Shown piece by piece: positions 7,567 to 15,656 of a DNA stretch of 24,661 nucleotides. This stretch comes from an uncultured Prevotella sp. (GTDB lineage: Bacteria; Bacteroidota; Bacteroidia; Bacteroidales; Bacteroidaceae). The stretch's first letter is position 1. Each line of letters opens with the position of its first letter. The DNA lies in the NCBI GenBank assembly GCA_934217675.1, contig CAKQCV010000039.1:1-24661 (forward strand), read 5' to 3'. The translations under genes were made by a program, and so were the position numbers. Below the pieces are notes generated by a model. It ran no database searches, was not told where the DNA came from, and was given only the letters and a program-made list of their open reading frames with translations.

Positions 7567-7690
7567 TATTTTCGTGATTCTTCCCTCATCCCTCACTTTT
7601 TGCGCGTAACAATCTGTATATCAATAATGTATAAAGATAAGGGAAAGTGTGAGGGCTAAATACATCCCTCACTTGTCACATCATGATTCC
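7567..7690. repeat. Intergenic CCCTCAC/GTGAGGG repeat element, copy 2
   Basis: Within the 292-bp spacer between tadA and tsaE lie TTTTCGTGATT (from 7568), CCCTCA-TCCCTCAC (7583-7596), a CGTAAC block (7605-7610), an inverted GTGAGGG (7649-7655), a direct CCCTCAC (7666-7672) and an ATGATTCC end (7683-7690). The block order matches copy 1, and the ATGATTCC end matches copy 3. The CCCTCAC and GTGAGGG blocks can fold into alternative hairpins because one right-hand block can pair with either side. No open reading frame or RNA gene is evident in the rest of this spacer. Confidence 0.65.
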
Positions 7691-7736
7691 TATTAGCGTA
7701 GTATTAACATAATGTCATCACATTTCCCGAAAGAAT

Positions 7737-8156
7737 TTAAAATTTTATAGTTCTTGTACCGTCCTCGTTCTCTTTAATCTCTACCTTCACAGCATCTTCA
7801 GGCAATAGTTCCTCTATGAGTTCAGGCCATTCAATGAAACAAACTCCACCACCATAGAAGTAATCCTCGTATCCCATATCATAAACTTCATCAAGTTTCT
7901 TTATTCTGTAAAAGTCGAAATGATATATAGGATAGTCAACCTTTGTTGACTGATATTCGTTTACAATGGCGAATGTTGGTGATGTTACGGTATCTTCAAC
8001 TCCCAAACATTCGCAAACAGCCTTTATGAATGTAGTCTTTCCTGCCCCCATCTTTCCATAGAAGGCGAACACTTTTCCTTCGCCCATGTTCTCAACAAAT
8101 TTCTGTGCTGCAGCATTAATGCTGTCAAGACCCTCTATTTTCAATTCGCAATTCAT
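7737..8156 (-). CDS. tsaE: tRNA threonylcarbamoyladenosine biosynthesis ATPase TsaE
   Basis: TsaE is the small P-loop ATPase that works with TsaB and TsaD to transfer threonylcarbamoyl to A37 of ANN-decoding tRNAs. The 139-residue protein has a Walker A motif Gly34 to Thr41 (GKMGAGKT), the switch-like TSPTF at 58-62, HFDFYR at 79-84 and the Walker B-like CFIEWPE (106-112); this set is diagnostic for the YjeE/TsaE family. It starts 34 bp after the porX stop on the same strand, with only AT-rich sequence between, so it is probably the last gene of the aroA-porW-porX-tsaE unit. The essential t6A pathway has no evident tie to T9SS; shared transcription is the only link visible. Confidence 0.94.
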   Translation of the reverse strand: MNCELKIEGLDSINAAAQKFVENMGEGKVFAFYGKMGAGKTTFIKAVCECLGVEDTVTSPTFAIVNEYQSTKVDYPIYHFDFYRIKKLDEVYDMGYEDYFYGGGVCFIEWPELIEELLPEDAVKVEIKENEDGTRTIKF

Positions 8157-8190
8157 AATTTATATATTATTCAATTTATAATATTAATTA

Positions 8191-9756
8191 TTACCTTTTC
8201 TTCTTTTTCAGTGTTACTATAGGTATAAGCATCTCTTCAAGAGAAATTCCGCCATGTTGGAAAGTATCTTTGTAGTATGATACATAATAATTGTAATTGT
8301 TAGGATATGCAAAGAATGTTTCTCCTGTGGCAAACATGTATGATGTGCTCAGATTTGGAGCTGGCAGTTGCGCTTTTTGTGGATTCTTTATCGTGAACAC
8401 TTCTTTTGAGTTGCAATTAAGGTTTTTCCCAAGTTTATACCTAAGATTTGTATTAGTATTGCGGTCGCCCACAATCTTTATCGGATGTGTAGCACGAATA
8501 CTGCCGTGGTCGGTAGTGAGTACAACCGTATATTCGCTTTCGGCAAGATGCCGGAACAGGTCTGCCAAAACAGTATGCCGGAACCAGCTTAGGGTAATGC
8601 TTCTGTATGCAGATTCGTTATTTGCAAGTTCTCTTACCATTTTTGATTCTGTTCTGGCATGGCTTAACATATCAATGAAGTTAACAACAACAACATTTAA
8701 GTTGTTGTTTGAAAGCGAATTAAACTGTTGCAGCAATTTGTCGGCACCATTAGAATCATTGATTTTGTGGTATGAGAATTTTATGTCGTTTTTCCTATAT
8801 CTTTCAAGTTGAGTTTTTATTAATGGCTCCTCGTTTAGGTTCTTTCCTTCTTCCTCGTCTTCATCAACCCATAGTTCTGGAAACATCTTTGCGATTTGAC
8901 TTGGCATTAGTCCGCTGAAGATAGCATTGCGTGCATACTGTGTGGCAGTTGGCAATATACTTGTATACAGATTTTCTTCTATATCAAACATATCACCGAT
9001 TTCTTGTGCCAGCACTTTCCATTGGTCAAATCTAAAATTATCCACAACAATGAGAAACACCTTTTTCCCGGAATCAAGTAGCGGGAAAATCTTTTTACTG
9101 AAAATGTTGTTGCTCATCAGTGGCTTATCTTTGCTTTGTGCGTTTTTGGGGTCAACCCAATCAAGATAGTTCTTGCTTATGAATTTGGCAAAGCCGTTAT
9201 TGGCTTCACTTTTCTGCATCATTAACATCTCTGTCATGTTGCTGTCGGTACTGCTTAATTCCAATTCCCAATGCACAAGCAGTCTGTAAACTTCTTTCCA
9301 ATCATCAATAGTTCTGCAGCTGTCTATTTTTGCAGATATATTCATGAAATTCTGCTGATAGCCAGTTTGTGTCACCTCTGTAACAATCTCCTTTTGATGA
9401 ATATTCTTTTTCAGTGTCAGCAGAATTTGGTTCGGGTTAACAGGTTTTATGAGATAGTCGGCAATTTTTGAACCGATAGCCTGGTCCATGATATTCTCCT
9501 CCTCACTTTTTGTTACCATAACGACAGGTGTTGCCGGCAAAATCTCTTTTATTTGCTGTAACGTTTCCAAACCACTGATGCCCGGCATCATTTCGTCGAG
9601 CAACACAAGGTCGAAGTTGTGCTTCTTGCATTCATCGATGGCATCAGTGCCGTTGCTCACTGTAATCACCTCGTATCCTTTCTTTTCAAGAAAGATGATG
9701 TGGGCATGCAATAGTTCTATCTCATCGTCTACCCATAATAGAAGTCCATTACTCAT
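8191..9756 (-). CDS. porX: PorX: response regulator with PglZ (alkaline phosphatase superfamily) domain
   Basis: PorX controls the type IX secretion system in Bacteroidetes. The 521-residue chain begins with a CheY-like receiver domain (residues 4 to about 118): acidic pair Asp10-Asp11, phospho-acceptor Asp54 in LVLLDEMMPG, Thr82, and Lys104 in IKPVNP. After a helical linker comes a PglZ domain with metal and nucleophile motifs VDNFRFDQW (238-246), LPTATQYARNAIFSG (268-282), TTDHGS near residue 428, and a final HGGISLEEM. In known PorX proteins this domain is a phosphodiesterase acting on oligonucleotide signals, and phosphorylation by the kinase PorY drives dimerisation. All catalytic-looking residues are kept, so it should be active. 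porW lies 14 bp upstream and tsaE 34 bp downstream. It has no DNA-binding output domain, so effects on transcription must be indirect. Confidence 0.92.
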   Translation of the reverse strand: MSNGLLLWVDDEIELLHAHIIFLEKKGYEVITVSNGTDAIDECKKHNFDLVLLDEMMPGISGLETLQQIKEILPATPVVMVTKSEEENIMDQAIGSKIADYLIKPVNPNQILLTLKKNIHQKEIVTEVTQTGYQQNFMNISAKIDSCRTIDDWKEVYRLLVHWELELSSTDSNMTEMLMMQKSEANNGFAKFISKNYLDWVDPKNAQSKDKPLMSNNIFSKKIFPLLDSGKKVFLIVVDNFRFDQWKVLAQEIGDMFDIEENLYTSILPTATQYARNAIFSGLMPSQIAKMFPELWVDEDEEEGKNLNEEPLIKTQLERYRKNDIKFSYHKINDSNGADKLLQQFNSLSNNNLNVVVVNFIDMLSHARTESKMVRELANNESAYRSITLSWFRHTVLADLFRHLAESEYTVVLTTDHGSIRATHPIKIVGDRNTNTNLRYKLGKNLNCNSKEVFTIKNPQKAQLPAPNLSTSYMFATGETFFAYPNNYNYYVSYYKDTFQHGGISLEEMLIPIVTLKKKKR

Positions 9757-9770
9757 ATAACATTGTATTT

Positions 9771-12700
9771 TTAGAAACCGTCAAGTTCATAATAGTCATC
9801 TTCCAGATTAACATCTTGTTTCTTGTCAAGCTGTTTTTTACTGTCAGTAGACTGTATGTTGTATTCATTACTGTCGTTTTCATCATTGAAGTAGATGCCG
9901 TTATCTTCCTGTTGAGGCTTTGTTGTAGGCATGCTTTCCTTCATTGTTTGCTTTATGCTGTTTTCTTCATTGTTTTTCTGTTCTTGCCGTTTTGCATCCT
10001 TTGGTGCCTCTACAGCTTTTTGCAGATTTGTTTTGTCGGCTTTTGCCGGAGCTTTTTCCTGGTCTGTATCAGGAGCAATCACGAATTCATTGTCTGACGT
10101 GCTGTTTGTTCCCTTAGATATTGCAGGCTGTTGAGGCTGAACTTCAAAAGTTTCCTGGTCATTTTGTTTTTGCTGTTCCTTTTGCTCCGAAATTACAAAA
10201 TTGTCGTCAGCATTAGTTTGCTGTTTGCCGTTATTGTTTTCATCAGGAACAATTATCGTATTGTCGTCGCTCTTTTCAGCTTTATTGTCAATACCAATCT
10301 GCATGTATGTGTCGTCGTCGATGACTCCGCCATTATACAATCCATTGTCTTTATTGTCGTTTTCATCAGCCTTTTTCTCATATTCTATAGTCTCAGGCTC
10401 AGTGAGCAGTCTTATGGTGCTGATACGTAAAGGAGCGAAGTGCTTCTCGTAGAACTTTTCATAATCATTGTAGCTATACTGCGTTCCGAGTAGTTCTTTG
10501 TTCTTGTCGCTGATTATTATAGTTCTGCATTTGTGTGTAAGAGTCAAAATATTCTTGTTGCTGTATAGTTGTCTTGCATATTGCAGTGCTTCATCATAGC
10601 TTTTGAACCCACCAACAACCATCCTTTTCAGTCCGTCAATTTCTTCAGTAGAAATTGCAAAGTTTCTTACGAGGAAGTTTGAGAAGTTGTATTTAGCCAA
10701 TTCATACAGTAGCTGATTCTCTTTTATAGAATCTGTCTGATATGCAATTATAAACGAGAAGTCAACATTCCTTTCGGCTATGAACTTGCGTGTCTTTATA
10801 GAATCACTGTCGCTCATTACCACACTGCGCCTTGCCCATACGTCACTGATGTCAAATTTTCCTCCGTGCAGTTTTCTTCCTGCTTTCACTCCATTTATTA
10901 TCATTCCGGCAAGAGTGCTCACTTCGCTCTTAGGATATTTGTCCACTACAGTCTGCATGTTGTCCACACATCCTTTTGCATCACCGCTGTTCAACTTTGC
11001 CATTCCGTCAAAGAATATGAACTTGTCACGGTTAGCACCGAGAGGAAATCTCTTTGCCGAAACTTCAACGTTTTCTTTAACCTTTTCAAGATTGTCAGCC
11101 TTGAACGCATTATAAGTTTCAGCATACAGTGAGTCTTCTATATGCACACCGAATCTTGAATTTTCTTCAAAGTTCGGGTCAGACAACAGTGTAGTCCATT
11201 CGCTGTCAGGAAATCCGCTTTTCAGTTTTTCAAGATATGTTGCAGCAATATTAGGCTTGTTCATTCTGCTGTACAGCAAGAAAAGATGATAATAAGCATT
11301 GTCCATGTGCTCATAGTCAGGGTATCTGTCGGCAAGTCTTCGAAGAGCTTTCTCCGAAAGTGGCAAGTTGTCGAGTTTGTCCTTGAAGATAACTCCAGAG
11401 TTGTATAGCCCATCCATAATAATGACGTTGCTTGCCTGTACTTGTTCTTCTGAGAATGGAATTTGTGCGAGATAATACTCCCTCTTGTGTGGATCATTCT
11501 GCGCACTGTCAGTAATATTTTTCAGTGAGTCTTCTGCAGCAGCAACATTGGCAAGAGAGTCGCGCATTTCGTCGGTCATTTCCTCTACACCTTGTGCTTG
11601 CGATACGACGGTTTTGTTAACTCGTTGCCAGTCGTCCACATTGTCGCGCTTTCCCCAAAGTTTTTGGAATGTAGCCTTACCCTGATTCACTGCCATTTGG
11701 TTATAGAAATACCAAACTCCGTTCTTTTGGTTTGCAGTATTGTTGTTTGTCGTATTGTTCTTGTTTTGGTTGAAACCTGTGTTTCCGCCATTTTCCGCCA
11801 ATTTCTGTTGTGCATCAGCCTCTGCCTGTGCATCTCGTTCCGCTTTTTCTTTCTTTTTCAAAGCCTCTATCACTCTGTCAATGGCTGCATTGCGTTCCTT
11901 TTCTGACATTTTTGCCAGGCTCTGTAGTGAATCCTGCAAATGAACGGCATCAGTGTAAGGTACCAGCTCGTCAAGGATTTTTGAGCGGTCAGATAGTTGT
12001 TTGTAGTCTTTTCGCTCCTTGTCAAGCAAGCCTATAGCTTCTCCATAGCAACGTTGCGCATTGCTAAAGCTCTCTCTTGTCCAATAAATATCTCCGAGGG
12101 TGAGCAGAAGCACACCTTTTTCAATGCCATTTCTTGTAGATTTTGCGTTTCCCCTCTCATAGGCATCAATAGCCTTCAGCGTATCTTTCTGACTCATATA
12201 TATGTTGCCGATGGCATAGTAAACCTGGTCGAGATATTCTTTATTGTTGTCGTTGGCAGCCATTCGGCGCAGTTTTCCTACCATTTTTTTCCATTTTCCA
12301 CTTGCCATAACTTCAGTCATGGCAATTCTGGCATTAAATTCAAGTTCGTATGGAGGATTCTGCCTGATTACTCTTTTGTATGCTTTATAAGCTTCATTCT
12401 TGTTGCCAGTTGCAGCCTGCAATTGTCCCATCAGATACCATTCCCTGGCTTTCTGCTTTTTTCGTCCCTCATGCTTGATAACTTTCCGTAAGTAGGGTAT
12501 AGCCTCGGAATATCTTCCGGCTTTTATATAATAATCGGCATAAGCATAGTCCCAGTCCTTCGACGCTTTCCAGTTTACTGTGTCTCGCCGCATTTTTGTT
12601 ATCACGTCTTCAGCATCATATAGCCAATCCTGTTCCGTATAGCATCTTGCCAGCCAAGCTCTTGCCTTGCCGTATATTGCAGGCTGTGTGGCATACAGTC

Positions 12701-13190
12701 GACTCATGTAAGAGAATGTAGACGCAGCATCTTCAAAGGCACCTTTCATAAATTGTGAACGTCCCATCAGTAGCCAAGCTTTCCATAAAAACGGATTATA
12801 TTCTTTTCTGTTTAGCCATTCGATATCCTTTGCCGTCTTCTTTCTTGACTTGGTCCATTCCGGGCGTTTTTTTATACTGTGCAATTTGATAACCTTTTTG
12901 CATTTCTCTATTGCCCGGTCGAAATTAGCCTTTCCTAAATCTTTGCTTGCTTTGTTTCCAACAGTATACAGTGGCAACATCTCTGTGAAGTTGTCCTTAT
13001 TTCCGCTTTCTTTTTCTATTGATGCGTCTATATAAGCAAGAGATCCATTGTAGTAAGTGTTGTATCTTGCGTTGAACGAGTGCCACCAGCGGCTGCCCGC
13101 CGTGTTTTTCTGCGTCGAGCATCCGATAATTGTCATAACCGCAACGAAGGCTATGACTATAGTTATATTTTTGTTTCTTAGAATATTCAC
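9771..13190 (-). CDS. porW: PorW/SprE-type T9SS lipoprotein with TPR repeats
   Basis: PorW (SprE) is an outer-membrane lipoprotein needed for type IX secretion and gliding, thought to connect the PorK/N ring to the translocon. The N-terminus has a lipobox MTIIGC and then the family pattern CSTQKNT...WWHSFNARYNTYYNG. TPR-like helical repeats fill most of the chain; a charged, Asn-rich linker interrupts them, and the last 200 or so residues are Gln/Asn/Asp-rich and probably disordered. No ATG opens the frame: the choices are TTG at 13232 (1153 residues) or GTG at 13190 (1139). I chose GTG because it gives a normal signal peptide with the lipid-bearing Cys at 24. At about 1140 residues it is long compared with the members I know. 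It starts about 90 bp after the aroA stop and ends 14 bp before porX. Confidence 0.82.
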   Translation of the reverse strand: MNILRNKNITIVIAFVAVMTIIGCSTQKNTAGSRWWHSFNARYNTYYNGSLAYIDASIEKESGNKDNFTEMLPLYTVGNKASKDLGKANFDRAIEKCKKVIKLHSIKKRPEWTKSRKKTAKDIEWLNRKEYNPFLWKAWLLMGRSQFMKGAFEDAASTFSYMSRLYATQPAIYGKARAWLARCYTEQDWLYDAEDVITKMRRDTVNWKASKDWDYAYADYYIKAGRYSEAIPYLRKVIKHEGRKKQKAREWYLMGQLQAATGNKNEAYKAYKRVIRQNPPYELEFNARIAMTEVMASGKWKKMVGKLRRMAANDNNKEYLDQVYYAIGNIYMSQKDTLKAIDAYERGNAKSTRNGIEKGVLLLTLGDIYWTRESFSNAQRCYGEAIGLLDKERKDYKQLSDRSKILDELVPYTDAVHLQDSLQSLAKMSEKERNAAIDRVIEALKKKEKAERDAQAEADAQQKLAENGGNTGFNQNKNNTTNNNTANQKNGVWYFYNQMAVNQGKATFQKLWGKRDNVDDWQRVNKTVVSQAQGVEEMTDEMRDSLANVAAAEDSLKNITDSAQNDPHKREYYLAQIPFSEEQVQASNVIIMDGLYNSGVIFKDKLDNLPLSEKALRRLADRYPDYEHMDNAYYHLFLLYSRMNKPNIAATYLEKLKSGFPDSEWTTLLSDPNFEENSRFGVHIEDSLYAETYNAFKADNLEKVKENVEVSAKRFPLGANRDKFIFFDGMAKLNSGDAKGCVDNMQTVVDKYPKSEVSTLAGMIINGVKAGRKLHGGKFDISDVWARRSVVMSDSDSIKTRKFIAERNVDFSFIIAYQTDSIKENQLLYELAKYNFSNFLVRNFAISTEEIDGLKRMVVGGFKSYDEALQYARQLYSNKNILTLTHKCRTIIISDKNKELLGTQYSYNDYEKFYEKHFAPLRISTIRLLTEPETIEYEKKADENDNKDNGLYNGGVIDDDTYMQIGIDNKAEKSDDNTIIVPDENNNGKQQTNADDNFVISEQKEQQKQNDQETFEVQPQQPAISKGTNSTSDNEFVIAPDTDQEKAPAKADKTNLQKAVEAPKDAKRQEQKNNEENSIKQTMKESMPTTKPQQEDNGIYFNDENDSNEYNIQSTDSKKQLDKKQDVNLEDDYYELDGF

Positions 13191-13277
13191 AATATATAAA
13201 CTCTCAAAACTCTTATTTATTGTATTCGGCAATAAATAAAGATATAGAGCAGTTGTTGAGGGAATGGCGACTTTGTA

Positions 13278-14546
13278 TCATTGTTGTTTGTCGGTCATAA
13301 CTTCTGATACGCTGATGCCCGAAGACTTTAGGTCATTCCAAAATGTAGGGTATGATTTTGTAACCACTTGCGGGTCGTTTATTTTTATGTTGCCCAGCTT
13401 CATTACGGCAGGAGCGAAAGCCATTGCCATGCGGTGGTCTTCATAAGTGTCTATTGTTATGTCATCCATTGGCTCGCAACGCTCTCCGTTCCATATCAGT
13501 TCAGTTCCGTTGCCATCGCTTATTTCATATCCCATTTTTCTCATCTCTTTCTTCAATGCCTCTATACGGTCGGTTTCCTTAATGCGCAGTGAGGCAAGAC
13601 CGGTAAAGTGGAACGGAACATTCATCAGAGCACATGTCACTACAAATGTTTGCGCCAGATCGGGTTGGTTTATGAAGTCATAGTCAAGGCGTGCAGACTG
13701 CAGCCCTGTTTTTTTCAGTGTCACTGTGGTTGGCTCTCCATGCTTTCTGCTGCCAAATATGGTTCTTATGCCGAGCATGTTGAATAAGTATTTCACAACA
13801 GAATCACCTTGCAGCGAACCGTCCATCAGCCCATTCAAGTTCACTTCTGCCTCCTGATCATTGGTGAGCGCAAGCATTTCATACCAATATGAGGCAGCAC
13901 TCCAGTCGCTCTCTATAAAATATTTTGTGGGAGTATATGCTTGGGGCTTTACCTCTATCGTGTCGTTGTCTGTCCATTCCGCATTGGCGCCAAAATCGCG
14001 CATTGTGCATAAGGTCAAGTCAACATACGGTCTTGATATAATTTCGCCTTTCAGCTTTAATGTTAGTCCCAGTTTCATTTTCGGTGCAACCATCAATAGT
14101 GCAGAGATAAATTGAGAACTCACATTCCCCTGCACTTCCAGTTTTCCTCCTTCAATATCTTTTCCTGAAATTCTTAAAGGCGGGAATCCTTCATTTTCAG
14201 TATATTCAATATCAGCTCCAAGCTGTTTCAGTGCATTCACAAGAATGTCTACAGGGCGGTGTTTCATTCTTTCCGTTCCTGTCACGATATGCGTGCCAGG
14301 AGTCACGGCAAGGTAAGCCGTCATAAATCGCATTGCAGTTCCTGCAGCCTTTATGTCGATTGTTTCGGGCATATTCCACAGGGCGTTGACAATGACTTCT
14401 GTGTCATCACAGTTCGACAGGTTCTCCGGAAGTATTTGTCCGCCAGAAAGAGCATATATTATAAGTGCTCTATTGCTTATACTTTTCGAGGCAGGCAGGT
14501 TAATGTTTGCACTGAAATGTTTTGGTGCGGATATGTTGTATTCCAT
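13278..14546 (-). CDS. aroA: 3-phosphoshikimate 1-carboxyvinyltransferase (EPSP synthase)
   Basis: AroA transfers the enolpyruvyl group of phosphoenolpyruvate to shikimate-3-phosphate, the sixth step toward chorismate and the aromatic amino acids. The 422-residue protein opens with LPASKSISNRALI, where Lys21, Ser22 and Arg26 bind the substrates. GTAMRFMTAYL follows as the PEP-binding loop, then SSQFISALL, and DYDFINQPDLAQTFVV holds the catalytic Asp of the second domain. LRIKETDRIEALKKEM and EDHRMAMAFAP complete the site. Length and order match the two-domain family. The replacement of the usual NAGT loop by AAGT is a small difference. It is first in the minus-strand unit and has a good promoter upstream at 14596-14627. 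porW follows within 90 bp. Confidence 0.96.
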   Translation of the reverse strand: MEYNISAPKHFSANINLPASKSISNRALIIYALSGGQILPENLSNCDDTEVIVNALWNMPETIDIKAAGTAMRFMTAYLAVTPGTHIVTGTERMKHRPVDILVNALKQLGADIEYTENEGFPPLRISGKDIEGGKLEVQGNVSSQFISALLMVAPKMKLGLTLKLKGEIISRPYVDLTLCTMRDFGANAEWTDNDTIEVKPQAYTPTKYFIESDWSAASYWYEMLALTNDQEAEVNLNGLMDGSLQGDSVVKYLFNMLGIRTIFGSRKHGEPTTVTLKKTGLQSARLDYDFINQPDLAQTFVVTCALMNVPFHFTGLASLRIKETDRIEALKKEMRKMGYEISDGNGTELIWNGERCEPMDDITIDTYEDHRMAMAFAPAVMKLGNIKINDPQVVTKSYPTFWNDLKSSGISVSEVMTDKQQ

Positions 14547-14595
14547 GATTTGAATGTTGCTTGTTGATTTTTACATTATATGCATTACATCTATG

Positions 14596-14627
14596 CAAAA
14601 GTAACAAATAATTCCAAGCTTTGCAAG
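14596..14627 (-). promoter_or_regulatory. Bacteroidetes-type promoter for the aroA-porW-porX-tsaE unit
   Basis: On the minus strand TACTTTTG (complement of 14596-14603) fits TAnnTTTG. CTTG (complement of 14624-14627) lies 20 bases upstream as the -33 element. The predicted leader to the aroA ATG is about 45 bases. The rest of the 273-bp spacer to the radical SAM gene (14628-14819) shows no open frame of note and no RNA gene. Confidence 0.65.
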
Positions 14628-14806
14628 TTAAGCAAGTCAAAAGCCTGTTAATATTTCAAGTTCCGGCAATGCGCACTACACACCCCCTTGCCTATGATAA
14701 TATGCAAACCTGTTCTGCTGTTTGTATAATACTGAATAATTAAACTTTATTTGTTCAAATATATTAAAATGTTTGTCTTTTCTTTCTTGTTATTCATATA
14801 TTATTG

Positions 14807-14814
14807 TAATTTTG
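14807..14814 (+). promoter_or_regulatory. Possible -7 element of the radical SAM gene
   Basis: TAATTTTG fits TAnnTTTG but has no TTTG at the right distance upstream. If real, transcription would begin at about 14820, on the start codon itself, and give a leaderless message. The match is short and the region is AT-rich, so chance is a serious alternative. Confidence 0.25.
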
Positions 14815-14819
14815 CTCGC

Positions 14820-15599
14820 ATGAGTACAGTTATTTATCCATCACCGATTTTCGGACCGATACATAGTCGAAGACTTGGTTTATCGTTAGGAATAAACCTG
14901 CAACCTGCCGATGGCAAGATTTGCACATTTGATTGCATTTACTGTGAGTGTGGTTTTAATGCCGACCGTCGCCCGTCTTTACCGCGTCCTACAAGGGAGG
15001 AAGTGGCAAAAGCACTTGAAATAAAGTTGAAGGATATGGCAGAGAGCGGTCGGGTGCCAGATGTGCTTACGTTTGCTGGCAATGGTGAGCCAACAGCACA
15101 TCCTCATTTTACCGAGATTATTGATGATACAATAAAGTTGCGCGACAGATACTGCCCGCAAGCAAAAGTCTCGGTGTTGAGCAATTCCACGATGCTTCAC
15201 CGCAAGCAGGTGCATGATGCACTGATGCATGTAGACAACAATATCCTGAAGCTCGATACCGTGAGTATGGACTATATAAAGAAGGTGGACCGCCCTCTGC
15301 AGCCTACTTATGATGTGGAAGATATCATTGAAAGTCTGAAAGCCTTCAATGGACATGTTATAATTCAGACCATGTTTATGAAAGGAAGCATGAATGGTGA
15401 AGATGTGGACAATGTTAAAGAAGAATACATCAAACCATGGCTTGATGCCGTGAAGCGTATTCAGCCAATGGAAGTCATGGTGTATACCATCGACAGGGAG
15501 ACGCCAGACCACGATTTGGCAAAGGCTACTCATGATGAGCTTGATGCCATTAGGGATAGAGTTATTGCCATGGGAATTCCATGTACAGCATCTTATTGA
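14820..15599 (+). CDS. Radical SAM protein of the COG0731-like (TYW1-related) type, function unknown
   Basis: This 259-residue protein should bind a 4Fe-4S cluster and cleave S-adenosylmethionine. The cluster motif is Cys35-x3-Cys39-x2-Cys42 (CTFDCIYC), followed by Cys44, and TFAGNGEPTAHP near residue 86 is the SAM-binding Gly-Glu motif. The N-terminal IYPSPIFGPIHSRRLGLSLG is typical of the Fe-S oxidoreductase group related to wyosine synthesis enzymes; bacteria do not make wyosine, so the substrate is unknown. I start at ATG 14820. The frame is open to 14751, but the added 23 residues are hydrophobic and unlike the family. The MscS-type channel gene begins 57 bp downstream and may be cotranscribed. 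Confidence 0.82.
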   Translation: MSTVIYPSPIFGPIHSRRLGLSLGINLQPADGKICTFDCIYCECGFNADRRPSLPRPTREEVAKALEIKLKDMAESGRVPDVLTFAGNGEPTAHPHFTEIIDDTIKLRDRYCPQAKVSVLSNSTMLHRKQVHDALMHVDNNILKLDTVSMDYIKKVDRPLQPTYDVEDIIESLKAFNGHVIIQTMFMKGSMNGEDVDNVKEEYIKPWLDAVKRIQPMEVMVYTIDRETPDHDLAKATHDELDAIRDRVIAMGIPCTASY

Positions 15600-15656
15600 A
15601 ACCTGATTTGATGTGAGAAAAAGTATTTATAGGTTATTATCCCGACAGGAACAAAC

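Noticed and set aside
11997..12491. 164-residue plus-strand frame within porW
   Set aside because: It is a reversed-codon shadow of the TPR region with no start signal or domain.
14751..14819. 23-residue N-terminal extension of the radical SAM protein
   Set aside because: It would add a hydrophobic segment to a soluble cytoplasmic enzyme and has no family match; MSTVIYPSPIFG at 14820 is the conserved beginning.
14547..14819. A possible RNA gene or riboswitch in the aroA-radical SAM spacer
   Set aside because: Apart from the aroA promoter I found no stable paired structure, tRNA-like fold or aptamer-like core; the spacer is mostly AT-rich.
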